Source: LMUY01 sp964246185 (GTDB lineage Bacteria > Pseudomonadota > Alphaproteobacteria > Acetobacterales > Acetobacteraceae). From it: a stretch of DNA of 64,000 nt. Made by a program: the position numbers and the translations under genes. Below, piece after piece: positions 1-7,765 of the stretch (position 1 is its first letter; each line of letters opens with the position of its first letter). The DNA lies in contig CAXTPP010000003.1 of assembly GCA_964246185.1 (NCBI GenBank), positions 1-64,000 on the forward strand. Reading direction: 5' to 3'. Under the pieces are notes generated by a model. It searched no databases. It was not told where the DNA came from and was given only the letters and a program-made list of their open reading frames with translations.

Positions 1-165
1 GCGCTGTGGAACGCCTCCACCCAGTTCTGCGACGGCGGCGAGTTCGGCTTCGGCGGCGAGATCGGCATCGCCACCGGCCGCATCCATGCCCGCGGGCCGG
101 TGGGAGTGGAGCAGCTCACCTCCTATCGCACGGTGGTCACCGGGTCGGGCCAGGTCCGGCCCTAA
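1..165 (+). CDS. proA: Gamma-glutamyl phosphate reductase, C-terminal fragment
   Basis: Only the last 54 codons are in the window, ending at TAA 163-165. ProA reduces gamma-glutamyl phosphate to glutamate semialdehyde in cytosolic proline synthesis. The fragment carries the family's C-terminal signature: WNAST, then GFGGEIGIATGRIHARGP, then the GVEQLTSY stretch that closes most ProA proteins. It is followed 41 bp later by nadD on the same strand, the usual alphaproteobacterial order (proB-proA-nadD-rsfS). The 5' part lies outside the window. Confidence 0.95.
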   Translation, partial: ALWNASTQFCDGGEFGFGGEIGIATGRIHARGPVGVEQLTSYRTVVTGSGQVRP

Positions 166-206
166 TTCTGCGCCTCGGTCCTCCCCGTTTCGGCCATCGT
201 CATCGA

Positions 207-792
207 GTGCGGGTGGGCCTGATGGGCGGGTCGTTCAACCCGGCGCACGAGGGCCACCGCCAGGTTGCGCTCATGGCGTTGAAGCGGCTGCGGCTGGACC
301 AGGTGTGGCTGCTGGTCTCCCCCGGCAATCCGCTCAAGCAGGCTCACGGCATGGCCTCGCTGGAGCAGCGGCTGGCCTTCGCCCGGGCCATCGCGGACGG
401 GCGGCGCGTGGTGGCGACCGCCATCGAGCGCCAACTGGGCACGCGCTACACAGCCGACACGCTGAAGGCGCTGCGGGTGCGGTTTCCGCGGGTGCGCTTC
501 GTCTGGCTGATGGGGGCGGACATCCTGGCCGAGCTGCCGCGCTGGCGGCGCTGGACCGGGATCGCGCGCGCCGTGCCGTTCGCCGTTGCGCCCCGGCCCG
601 GGTACAACGGCCGCGCCCTCTGCGGACAGGCGGCGCGGCGGTTGCGCCATACCCGGCGTCCGGCCCGGGAAGCGCCGGTGCTGGCAGGGCAGGACACGCC
701 GGCATGGGCCTTCTTGCCGGGGCAGCAGAATGCCATATCGGCGACGGCGCTTCGCGCGGCATACTCCGCCGCGACGCCAACAGGAGCAGGAC
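207..792 (+). CDS. nadD: Nicotinate-nucleotide adenylyltransferase, 3' end lost in assembly gap
   Basis: NadD adenylates nicotinate mononucleotide in NAD synthesis. The nucleotidyltransferase signature GGSFNPAHEGH, with its HxGH-type motif, sits close to the N-terminus, and ISATALR near the visible end matches the second conserved motif (ISxTxxR). GTG 207 is chosen because it places the first beta strand (RVGLMGG) directly after the start; GTG 213 or ATG 222 would also work. The frame is still open when it reaches the run of Ns, so the stop lies in or beyond the gap; 195 codons are visible, close to the normal length. Confidence 0.9.
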
Positions 793-854
793 NNNNNNNN
801 NNNNNNNNNNNNNNNNNNNNNNNNNNNNNNNNNNNNNNNNNNNNNNNNNNNNNN
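793..854. other. Assembly gap (62 Ns)
   Basis: Sixty-two undetermined bases lie between the coding parts of nadD and rsfS. The same reading frame happens to be open on both sides, so a naive translation fuses the two proteins. The true gap length is unknown; the missing sequence should hold the end of nadD and the start of rsfS. Confidence 0.99.
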
Positions 855-1334
855 AAGCCGCCCGCGGCGCTGAAGGAGGCCGCCAAGGCGCCCGGCACGC
901 CGCGCAAGAAGGCCGCCGCCGCCGGGCCGAAGCCTCGCGCGCCGCGCAAGGCCAAGGCAGAGCCTTCGGCGCTGGACCGGGTGCAGGCGGTCATCGTCAC
1001 CAGCCTGGAGGACGACAAGGCCGAGAACGTGCTGGTGCTCGACCTGGAAGGCCGCGCCTCTTTCACCGACCGCATGGTGATCGCGACCGGCCTGGCCGAC
1101 CGGCAGATCAGCGCCATGGCCACCCACTTGCAGGAGAAGCTGCACGAGGCCGGAGTGGGCCGGGTGCCGGTGGAGGGCGCGGGCGGGTCCGACTGGGTGC
1201 TGATCGACGCCGGGGACATCGTGGTCCACCTGTTCAAGCCGGAAGCGCGGGAGCTGTACGCGCTTGAGAAGATGTGGGGACCAGACCTGGACGAGCCGGA
1301 GCTGGACGAAATCACCGCGGAGCCGGCCGCATGA
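855..1334 (+). CDS. rsfS: Ribosomal silencing factor RsfS, 5' end lost in assembly gap
   Basis: RsfS (Iojap/YbeB family) binds ribosomal protein L14 (bL14/uL14) and blocks subunit joining in starving cells. The visible 159 codons begin with a Lys/Ala/Pro-rich basic extension of about 35 residues, then a complete Iojap-like domain: DKAENVLVLDLEGRASFTDR, a VIATGLADRQ segment, and the end motif DWVLIDAGDIVVHLFKPE. It ends at TGA 1332-1334, overlapping the ATG of the DUF427 gene by 4 bp (ATGA), which suggests translational coupling. The start codon is in the gap. Confidence 0.93.
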   Translation, partial: KPPAALKEAAKAPGTPRKKAAAAGPKPRAPRKAKAEPSALDRVQAVIVTSLEDDKAENVLVLDLEGRASFTDRMVIATGLADRQISAMATHLQEKLHEAGVGRVPVEGAGGSDWVLIDAGDIVVHLFKPEARELYALEKMWGPDLDEPELDEITAEPAA

Positions 1335-1798
1335 CGCCCGAGCGCGTGGGCGACTATCCGCGCCCACCCCGGCTGGAGCCGGTGCCGCAGCGCATCCGCA
1401 TCGTGCTGGGCGGCGAGACGGTCGCGGACACCACCGCCGCGTTCCGCGTGCTGGAGACTACGCACCCGCCGACCTACTACCTGCCGCCGGACGGGTTCGT
1501 GCCAGGTGCGCTGGTCGCCAGCCCGCGCACCTCGTTCTGCGAATGGAAGGGCCGCGCCCGGTATTGGAGCGTGCGCGGCGGCGGGCGCACCGTGCCGGAC
1601 GCCGGGTGGAGCTACCCGGAGCCGACGGGCGCGTTCGCGGCGCTGCGGGACCATGTGGCGATCTATGCCGCGCCGATGGAGGCCTGCTTCGTGGGGGACG
1701 AGCAGGCCAGCCCGCAGCCCGGCGGCTTCTATGGCGGCTGGATCACGCCAAATCTGATCGGGCCGTTCAAGGGGTCGCCCGGGACCGAGTTCTGGTAG
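1331..1798 (+). CDS. DUF427 domain protein
   Basis: A 155-residue protein of the DUF427 family, whose biochemical function is not established. Family features visible are the RIRIVLGGETVADT strand followed by a TYYLPPDGF segment, the CEWKGRARYWSV motif around residue 75, and the C-terminal GGWITPNLIGPFKG run. The ATG overlaps the rsfS stop (ATGA), so it is probably cotranscribed with rsfS. Its last 32 bp overlap the end of the secreted-protein gene on the opposite strand. It sits between rsfS and rlmH, which are direct neighbours in many bacteria. Confidence 0.88.
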   Translation: MTPERVGDYPRPPRLEPVPQRIRIVLGGETVADTTAAFRVLETTHPPTYYLPPDGFVPGALVASPRTSFCEWKGRARYWSVRGGGRTVPDAGWSYPEPTGAFAALRDHVAIYAAPMEACFVGDEQASPQPGGFYGGWITPNLIGPFKGSPGTEFW

Positions 1799-2258
1799 GA
1801 TGGCGGTGCGGGCGCAGGTCCACGGCCGGGGCGGGCACCGTATCGATGTAGGTCTGGCCGTTCCAGACCCAGCGGTCGGTGTCGTTCACCAGCAGGTCGT
1901 GCATGCCGCGGTGCTGCGCCGGGTCCACGATGACGGCGCCGCTGACCGCGTCCAGCACCTTGGTCCAGCCGGTCTTGCCGGGAAGGTAGATCGAGACGGA
2001 GCAGCCGGCGGACCCGCAAGCCCGCTCGGACTGCACTTCAACGAACAGGACGGGTCCGACGCCGGCCGTGCCCAGGCGCTGGCTGCCCAGCAGCAGCAGC
2101 GCGCGCGGCCCGCCGTCGCTGACATCGGCTGCGGCGACCTGGCGGGCGGTGTGGTCCAGCGGCGTGCCGGGCCGGGCCGTCAGCGCCACCTTGCCGGTGG
2201 GGATGGCGGGTGCGGCGGCACCCAGCAGCAAGGCGGCGAGCAGGGCATGACGGCGCAC
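1767..2258 (-). CDS. Hypothetical secreted protein
   Basis: A 163-residue protein of no recognised family. It begins MRRHALLAALLLGAAAPA, a basic start plus hydrophobic stretch typical of a Sec signal peptide with likely cleavage near residue 18-20, so it is expected in the periplasm. The mature part has two cysteines (CGSAGC) that could form a disulfide, and a NDTDRWVWNGQTY segment near the end. GTG 2258 is chosen because AGGAAC lies just upstream and the signal peptide starts there. The 3' end runs 32 bp into the convergent DUF427 gene. It stands alone on the minus strand inside a plus-strand housekeeping cluster. Confidence 0.65.
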   Translation of the reverse strand: MRRHALLAALLLGAAAPAIPTGKVALTARPGTPLDHTARQVAAADVSDGGPRALLLLGSQRLGTAGVGPVLFVEVQSERACGSAGCSVSIYLPGKTGWTKVLDAVSGAVIVDPAQHRGMHDLLVNDTDRWVWNGQTYIDTVPAPAVDLRPHRHPTRTRSRATP

Positions 2259-2320
2259 GGGGTAGTTCCTCGTTGTTCCATGTCCGCTATGTCCCGAACC
2301 GCCATGCCGGCGCAACACGG

Positions 2321-2776
2321 GTGCGGCTGATTGCGGTAGGCAAGTTGCGCGCCGGGCCGGAAGCGGTGCTGTTCGCCCGCTACAACGCCCGGTTGCGCCC
2401 GCCGATGCAGGTGACGGAGGTGCCCGACGGCCACGGCGCGCCGGCGGAGCTGAAGCGGCGGGAAGCGGCGGCGTTGCTGGCCGCCCTGCCCGCCCAGGCC
2501 TTCGCCGTGGCGCTGGACGGCGGCGGCGCTGCGCCGGACAGCATGGGCCTGGCCGCATCGCTGGAACGCTGGCTCGGCCTGTCGCGCCCGCTCTGCTTCC
2601 TGGTCGGTGGGGCTGAGGGGTTGGATGCCGCCGTGCTTGGACGGGCCGACGCCGCCTTGTCCTTCGGCGCAATGACATGGCCGCACCTGCTTGTCCGCCC
2701 GATGCTGGCGGAGCAGCTGTTCCGGGCACGCTCGATCGCGGCCGGCCACCCCTACCACCGCGGCGGCAGGCCGTGA
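2321..2776 (+). CDS. rlmH: 23S rRNA (pseudouridine1915-N3)-methyltransferase RlmH
   Basis: RlmH, a SPOUT methyltransferase, methylates pseudouridine 1915 in helix 69 of 23S rRNA on assembled ribosomes. The 151-residue product has the family end: LCFLVGGAEGLD (SAM-binding knot), the SFGAMTWPHLLVRPMLAEQL helix, and the terminal AGHPYHRGG motif. GTG 2321 gives MRLIAVGKL, matching the usual family start; the open frame further upstream has no family similarity. It is separated from rsfS by the DUF427 gene and an opposite-strand gene, and is followed by gpmI. Confidence 0.93.
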   Translation: MRLIAVGKLRAGPEAVLFARYNARLRPPMQVTEVPDGHGAPAELKRREAAALLAALPAQAFAVALDGGGAAPDSMGLAASLERWLGLSRPLCFLVGGAEGLDAAVLGRADAALSFGAMTWPHLLVRPMLAEQLFRARSIAAGHPYHRGGRP

Positions 2777-2788
2777 GCCGCAGGCCGT

Positions 2789-3064
2789 TCAGGCAGTGAG
2801 GTTTAACAGCCCGGCCGACCCACCGGACGACGCGCTGGCGGCTGGCGTGGTGGAGACGGAGACGACCGCGCCGGAAGCGCTGGTGACCGTGGTCGTGGTG
2901 GAGCCGTTCGCGTTGGCAACCGTGCTGGTCGTATCGCCGCCGCTCGATCCGTCGCCGGTCTTCGATGCCACGGCAGCGCCGCTGGCGTTGCCTTTGACGC
3001 CGGGAATGGCGAGGCTGCCTACCGGCAGCGGTGCGCTCGCCCCTATGCTTGAACTTCCGCTCAT
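2789..3064 (-). CDS. Small Ser/Thr/Ala/Gly-rich protein of unknown function
   Basis: A 91-residue low-complexity protein starting MSGSSSIGASAPLPVG. Roughly three quarters of its residues are Ser, Thr, Ala, Gly or Val, with a NGSTTTTVTSASG core. It has no signal peptide, no transmembrane helix and no cysteine. ATG 3064 is preceded by GGGGAG about 8 bases upstream, which supports a real start. The same frame stays open far upstream, antisense to gpmI, but that part is a high-GC shadow. Short proteins with similar TTTTVT cores are common bacterial hypotheticals; none has a known role I can cite. It diverges from gpmI across a 144-bp gap. Confidence 0.55.
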   Translation of the reverse strand: MSGSSSIGASAPLPVGSLAIPGVKGNASGAAVASKTGDGSSGGDTTSTVANANGSTTTTVTSASGAVVSVSTTPAASASSGGSAGLLNLTA

Positions 3065-3208
3065 GTCGTTCGCTCCCCGCGATTTGCCGCGCGCCCTGCG
3101 CCGCGTGACACTATGCGAGGAAGAATTAACGCTTGGTTTCGACTTGCGGCGGAGAATAGCGCTTCCAGCAGCGCCTGGCCGCCCATCGTCCACCCGAAGG
3201 AGCCGTGA

Positions 3209-4717
3209 ATGCCCATCGCCATGCTGATGATCCTGGACGGCTGGGGCTGGCGCGAGGACCGTAGGGACAACGCGGTGCGGCAGGCGCGGGTCCCCAACTA
3301 CGACCGGCTCTGGGCCGCCGGACCCCATGCGTTCCTGCGCACCTCCGGCGCCGACGTGGGCCTGCCGGACGGGCAGATGGGCAACTCGGAGGTGGGGCAC
3401 CTCAACATCGGCGCGGGGCGGGTGGTGATGCAGGAACTGCCGCGCATCGCCCGCGCCATCGCGGACGGCTCGCTGGCCCAGGCTGCGGCCCTGCGCGGGC
3501 TGATCGAGGCGTTGCGCCGGAGCGGGGGTGCGTGCCACCTGATGGGGCTGGCATCGGATGGCGGGGTGCACGCGCACCAGGACCATGCCGTGGCGCTGGC
3601 CCGCATCCTGGCGGCGGAGGGCATTCCCGTGCGGGTGCACGCCTTCACCGATGGGCGGGACACGCCGCCGCGCAGCGCCGCCGGGTTCGTAGCGGCGCTG
3701 GAGGCGGCGCTGCCCGAAGGTGCGCGGATCGCCACCGTTTGCGGCCGCTACTACGCGCTCGACCGCGACAACCGCTGGGAACGGGTGAGCCGGGCCTATG
3801 CCGCCATCGCTGGGGCCGACGGCGCGCGCTTCGCCACCGCCGCCGCGTGCATCGACGCCGCCTATGCCGGCGGCATCACCGACGAGTTCATTCTGCCCGC
3901 CGCCATCGGGGACTACGGCGGCATGGCGGCGGGCGACGGGCTGCTGTCGTTCAACTTCCGCGCCGACCGCATCCGCGAACTCCTGGCCGCCCTGCTCGAC
4001 CCGGCGTTCGCAGGTTTCCCACGCACTCCGCCGGCGCTCGCCGCGGCCGTCGGCATGACGCGCTACGGCGACCAGCTCGCGCCGCTGATGGATGCCGTGT
4101 TCGCGCCGCACTCCATGGCGGCCATCCTGGGCGAGACGGTCAGCCGCGCCGGACGCCGCCAGTTGCGTATGGCCGAGACGGAGAAGTACCCGCACGTCAC
4201 CTACTTCCTCAACGGCGGCCGGGAGCAGCCGTTCGACGGCGAGGAGCGCATCATGGTGCCCTCCCCCAAGGTCGCCACCTACGACTTGCAGCCGGAGATG
4301 AGCGCCCCCGAGTTGACCCGGCGCGCCGTGGAGGCGATCGGGACGGGCCGGTTCGACCTGGTGGTGCTGAACTTCGCCAATCCGGACATGGTGGGCCACA
4401 CCGGCAGCCTGCCCGCCGCGGTCGCGGCGGTGGAGGCGGTGGACGCTGGGCTGGGCGCCATCGCGGACGCCATCGCGGCCCAGGGCGGCACCTTGCTGGT
4501 CACCGCCGACCATGGCAACTGCGAGCTGATGCGGGACTCGGAGACAGGCGAGCCGCATACGGCACACACCACCAATCCAGTGCCCGTGCTACTGGCGGGC
4601 CAGCCAGGCGTAAAGCTGCGGAACGGTCGGCTGGCCGACTTGGCGCCAACGCTGCTCGCCCTCATGGGGGTGGACCAGCCACCCGAGATGACGGGGCATT
4701 CTCTGCTGATTAACTAG
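3209..4717 (+). CDS. gpmI: 2,3-bisphosphoglycerate-independent phosphoglycerate mutase
   Basis: This cytosolic Mn2+-dependent enzyme interconverts 3- and 2-phosphoglycerate in glycolysis and gluconeogenesis. The 502 residues match the full length of the family. MLMILDGWGW carries the first metal-binding Asp (residue 10), and GQMGNSEVGHLNIGAG carries the phosphorylated Ser (residue 60). HAFTDGRDTPP and the C-terminal TADHGNCE and HTTNPVP blocks complete the alkaline-phosphatase-like metal sites. ATG 3209 is used because it starts directly at the first beta strand. The gene closes the proA-nadD-rsfS-rlmH-gpmI housekeeping block. Confidence 0.97.
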   Translation: MPIAMLMILDGWGWREDRRDNAVRQARVPNYDRLWAAGPHAFLRTSGADVGLPDGQMGNSEVGHLNIGAGRVVMQELPRIARAIADGSLAQAAALRGLIEALRRSGGACHLMGLASDGGVHAHQDHAVALARILAAEGIPVRVHAFTDGRDTPPRSAAGFVAALEAALPEGARIATVCGRYYALDRDNRWERVSRAYAAIAGADGARFATAAACIDAAYAGGITDEFILPAAIGDYGGMAAGDGLLSFNFRADRIRELLAALLDPAFAGFPRTPPALAAAVGMTRYGDQLAPLMDAVFAPHSMAAILGETVSRAGRRQLRMAETEKYPHVTYFLNGGREQPFDGEERIMVPSPKVATYDLQPEMSAPELTRRAVEAIGTGRFDLVVLNFANPDMVGHTGSLPAAVAAVEAVDAGLGAIADAIAAQGGTLLVTADHGNCELMRDSETGEPHTAHTTNPVPVLLAGQPGVKLRNGRLADLAPTLLALMGVDQPPEMTGHSLLIN

Positions 4718-4823
4718 GCAAAACCGCAGCGTATTGCTTGTTCAAAAGGCAGTTAGAGAGTTTTCTGCTTCATATTTGCTCGTAGCAGTTTCGCATTGCA
4801 CAAGCTGTCGCTATAACAGCGGC
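4718..4823 (+). promoter_or_regulatory. AT-richer leader upstream of the nitrate assimilation operon
   Basis: The 106 bp between gpmI and the first nas-operon gene are clearly less GC-rich than the flanking genes (for example around 4734-4805), as expected of a promoter or leader region. A TATAAC hexamer at 4812-4817 could be a -10 box, but there is no convincing -35 box at the right distance. I see no clear sigma-54 (GG-N10-GC) promoter. Regulation by nitrate or ammonium is expected for such an operon but is not shown by the sequence. Confidence 0.35.
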
Positions 4824-6023
4824 ATGACCACTGACACCGCCCGTCGCGTCGTCGTCGTCGGCGCTGGCCCAGCCGGGGCCCGTTGCGCCGACTGCCTGGC
4901 CAAGGGCGGCGCTGCCGTGACCCTAGTCGGGGCCGAGCCAACCCACCCGTACAACCGGGTGGCGCTCAGTCAATTCCTCGCCGGCGACCTGGACGAGGCC
5001 GCGCTCACCACCCATCCCCCGGCCCACCTGGACGAGCGCCGCATCGGCTGGCGGCCGGACACCAGGGTTGATTCGCTGGACCGCGGCGCGCGCCAGGCCG
5101 TGCTGCATTCGGGCGAACGAATCGCTTATGACGCGCTGGTGCTGGCGACCGGCGCCAACCCGGTGCGGCTGCCGCTGCCCGGCGCGGACCGGCCGGGCGT
5201 GCTGATGTACCGCACCCTGGGCGACGTGCAGCAGATGATCGCCCACGCCGCGGCGGGCGGGGACGCCGTGGTGATCGGCGGCGGGCTGCTGGGGCTGGAG
5301 GCCGCGGCCGGGCTAGCGCGCCGGGGCATGTCCGTGACGGTGCTGCACGCGGTGGACCGGCTGATGGAGCGCCAACTGGACGACGGGGCGGCCCGGTTGC
5401 TGCAGCGGCGGCTGGCCGGCCTCGGCATCGCCGTCATCACCCAGGCCCGCACCGTGTCCATTGAGGAGGACGCCGTGCTGCTGGCGGACGGGACCCGCAT
5501 CCCTGCGCGCATCGTGGTGATGGCGGTCGGTATCCGGCCCCATGCGGAACTGGCCCGCGCCGCCGGCCTGCCGGTCAACCGCGGCGTGCTGGTGGACGAC
5601 GCCATGCGGACAGCCGACCCGGCGATCCACGCCATCGGCGAGTGCGCCGAGCATGGCGGGCAGTGCGTCGGCCTGGTCGCTCCCTCCTTCGCGCAGGCGG
5701 AGGTGGCCGCCGCCGCCATCCTCGGGCAGGACGCGCGCTACGTGCCCGTATCGGACGCAACGGCGCTGAAGGTGGCCGGCGCCGGCGTGTGGTCGGCGGG
5801 CGAGATCGAGGGCGCTGACTCGATCGTGCTGGATGATGGCGAGGCCGGGCAGTACCGCCGGCTCGTCGTGCGTGACGACCGTCTGGTGGGGGCCATGCTG
5901 TATGGCGAGACCACGGACGCAGCCTGGTACCTCAACCTCATCAAGGAAGGGCGGCGGATCGGGCCGGCACGCGGCAGCTTGCCGTTCGGGCCCGCATTCA
6001 TGCCCGCGGAGTGGGCCGCATGA
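4824..6023 (+). CDS. NAD(P)/FAD-dependent oxidoreductase of the nitrate assimilation operon (NirB N-terminal/NasC-like)
   Basis: A 399-residue two-dinucleotide-binding flavoprotein. VVVVGAGPAGARCADCLA (residues 8-25) is the FAD Rossmann motif, followed by the HPYNRVALSQFLAGD segment characteristic of NirB and NasC-type reductases. VVIGGGLLGLEAAAGLA is the NAD(P)H motif, and a C-terminal domain follows position 310. Being first in an operon with nitrite and nitrate reductases, it probably passes electrons from NAD(P)H to NasA, as NasC does in other bacteria; that role is inferred. ATG 4824 places the Rossmann strand normally. Its TGA overlaps the next ATG (ATGA at 6020). Confidence 0.85.
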   Translation: MTTDTARRVVVVGAGPAGARCADCLAKGGAAVTLVGAEPTHPYNRVALSQFLAGDLDEAALTTHPPAHLDERRIGWRPDTRVDSLDRGARQAVLHSGERIAYDALVLATGANPVRLPLPGADRPGVLMYRTLGDVQQMIAHAAAGGDAVVIGGGLLGLEAAAGLARRGMSVTVLHAVDRLMERQLDDGAARLLQRRLAGLGIAVITQARTVSIEEDAVLLADGTRIPARIVVMAVGIRPHAELARAAGLPVNRGVLVDDAMRTADPAIHAIGECAEHGGQCVGLVAPSFAQAEVAAAAILGQDARYVPVSDATALKVAGAGVWSAGEIEGADSIVLDDGEAGQYRRLVVRDDRLVGAMLYGETTDAAWYLNLIKEGRRIGPARGSLPFGPAFMPAEWAA

Positions 6024-7765
6024 CCGATCAGCCGTTCTCGACCGAGCAGCAGGAATACCTCAAGGGCTTCATGGCCGGGGTGGACGCCAAGCGCGGCCCG
6101 CTGGCCGGCGGCGGCGCTGAGGAGGCCACCGACCCAAACGACCTGCAACGGGTGGCGCAGGACAGGCAGCTGGCCGAAGGCAAGAAGCTGGCGCCGGAGG
6201 AGGAGGCCAAGCGGAAGAAGAACCCGCTCGACCGCTTCAGCGAGATCAGCGCCCTCGCGGCCGAGGGCAAGTTCCCCAAGGGCACGGACGTGTTCCTGAC
6301 CAAGTACCAGGGCCTGTTCTTCGTGGCGCCCGCGCAGGCCAGCTTCATGTGCCGGCTGCGGATGCCGGGCGGCATCATCAACTCGCTGCAGTTCCGCGGC
6401 GTGGCGGATATCGCGGCGGAGATGGGCGGCGGCTACGCGGACGTGACCACCCGCGCCAACCTGCAGATACGCGAGATCGGCGCAGCAGCCGCGCCCGAGG
6501 TGCTGACCCGGCTGGCCGACATCGGGCTGACCTCGCGCGGCGCGGGCGCGGACAACGTGCGCAACGTCACCGGCAGCCCGACCGCCGGGATCGACGTGCA
6601 GGAGCTGATCGACACCCGCCCGGACGCCCGCCGCATCCACCACCACATCCTGAACCACCGCGAGTTGTTCGGCCTGCCGCGCAAGTTCAACATCGCGTTC
6701 GACGGCTCCGGCGTGGTGCCGGTGCTGGAGGACACCAACGACATCGCCTTCACCGCCGTGCCGGTCGCGGAGGGCTTCGGCGTGGAGCCGGGCGTTTACT
6801 ACCGCCTGGCGCTCGGCGGCATCACCGGGCACAAGGACTTCGCCCGCCAGACCGGCGTAATCGTGACCCCGGCGGAGACGACGCCGGTGTGCGACGCGAT
6901 CCTGCGGGTGTTCATCGCCAACGGGGACCGCAGCGACCGGACCAAGGCGCGGCTGAAATACGTGCTGGATGCCTGGGGCTTCGACAAGTTCCTCGCCGCG
7001 GTCGAGGACGAGATGGGCCGCAAGCTCACCCGCGTGCCGCCCGAGGCGATGCTGCCCACGCCGCCGCAGTCCCGCAGCGCGCATGTCGGCGTGCACCGGC
7101 AGAAGCAGCAAGGCTTATCCTACGTCGGCGTGGTGGTGCCGGTGGGCCGCATCACGGCCGAGCGCATGCACGGGCTGGCGCACATCGCCGACCGCTTCGG
7201 CTCCGGCGTCATCCGGCTGACCGTGTGGCAGAACTTGCTGATCTCCGACATCCCGGACGAGCGGATGCCTGACGCCTTGGCCGCCATCGAGGCGCTCGGG
7301 CTGGGGCATGACGCCGGGCCGCTGCGCACCGGGCTGGTGGCGTGCACGGGCAGCGCCGGGTGCAAGTTCGCCGCCTCCAACACCAAGGGCCACGCCGCCT
7401 CCCTGGTGGAGTGGCTGGAGCAGCGCATCGACATCGACAGCCCGGTCAACATCCACCTGACCGGCTGCCACAACTCCTGCGCTCAGCACTACATCGCCGA
7501 TATCGGCCTGCTTGGCGCCAAGGTGGACCGCGGCGAGGACGTCGTGGAGGGCTATGACCTTCACGTCGGCGGCGGCGCAGGGGCGCACCAGGCGATCGGC
7601 CGGCTGATCCGCCCGGCGATCGCGGCGGACGAGCTGCCGCCGCTGGTGCTGAACCTGCTCTCCGCCTGGAAGGCCGAACGGAGCGGCGACGAGGGCTTCC
7701 AGGCTTGGTCCGCCGCCCAGAGCGACGCCGCCCTGTTCGCACTCGTGGCCGGAGCCGACGCATGA
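6020..7765 (+). CDS. Siroheme/4Fe-4S nitrite reductase (NirA-like)
   Basis: A 581-residue assimilatory reductase of the nitrite/sulfite reductase hemoprotein family, converting nitrite to ammonium with six electrons. Two half-domain repeats are visible. The siroheme-4Fe4S cysteines are CTGSAGC and CHNSC, the latter within GCHNSCAQH. The NSC form is usual in nitrite reductases, whereas sulfite reductases typically have NGC. The N-terminus carries FSTEQQEYLKGFMAG (residues 6-20), which resembles the start of the next gene's product. Start and stop both overlap their neighbours by 4 bp, so the operon is tightly coupled. It could also accept sulfite; the nitrate context argues for nitrite. Confidence 0.9.
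   Translation: MTDQPFSTEQQEYLKGFMAGVDAKRGPLAGGGAEEATDPNDLQRVAQDRQLAEGKKLAPEEEAKRKKNPLDRFSEISALAAEGKFPKGTDVFLTKYQGLFFVAPAQASFMCRLRMPGGIINSLQFRGVADIAAEMGGGYADVTTRANLQIREIGAAAAPEVLTRLADIGLTSRGAGADNVRNVTGSPTAGIDVQELIDTRPDARRIHHHILNHRELFGLPRKFNIAFDGSGVVPVLEDTNDIAFTAVPVAEGFGVEPGVYYRLALGGITGHKDFARQTGVIVTPAETTPVCDAILRVFIANGDRSDRTKARLKYVLDAWGFDKFLAAVEDEMGRKLTRVPPEAMLPTPPQSRSAHVGVHRQKQQGLSYVGVVVPVGRITAERMHGLAHIADRFGSGVIRLTVWQNLLISDIPDERMPDALAAIEALGLGHDAGPLRTGLVACTGSAGCKFAASNTKGHAASLVEWLEQRIDIDSPVNIHLTGCHNSCAQHYIADIGLLGAKVDRGEDVVEGYDLHVGGGAGAHQAIGRLIRPAIAADELPPLVLNLLSAWKAERSGDEGFQAWSAAQSDAALFALVAGADA

Noticed and set aside
3065..4567. Upstream extension of the small Ser/Thr-rich minus-strand gene across gpmI
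   Set aside because: Composition changes sharply at ATG 3064; the upstream part is antisense to gpmI and a ribosome-binding site exists only at 3064.
4718..4823. Sigma-54 promoter for the nitrate operon
   Set aside because: No GG-N10-GC element with good flanks could be found by reading; only weak sigma-70-like hexamers.
6020..7765. Sulfite reductase CysI
   Set aside because: The siroheme site reads CHNSC with NSC as in nitrite reductases, and the operon contains nasA; no cysteine-synthesis genes are near. Dual use is not excluded.
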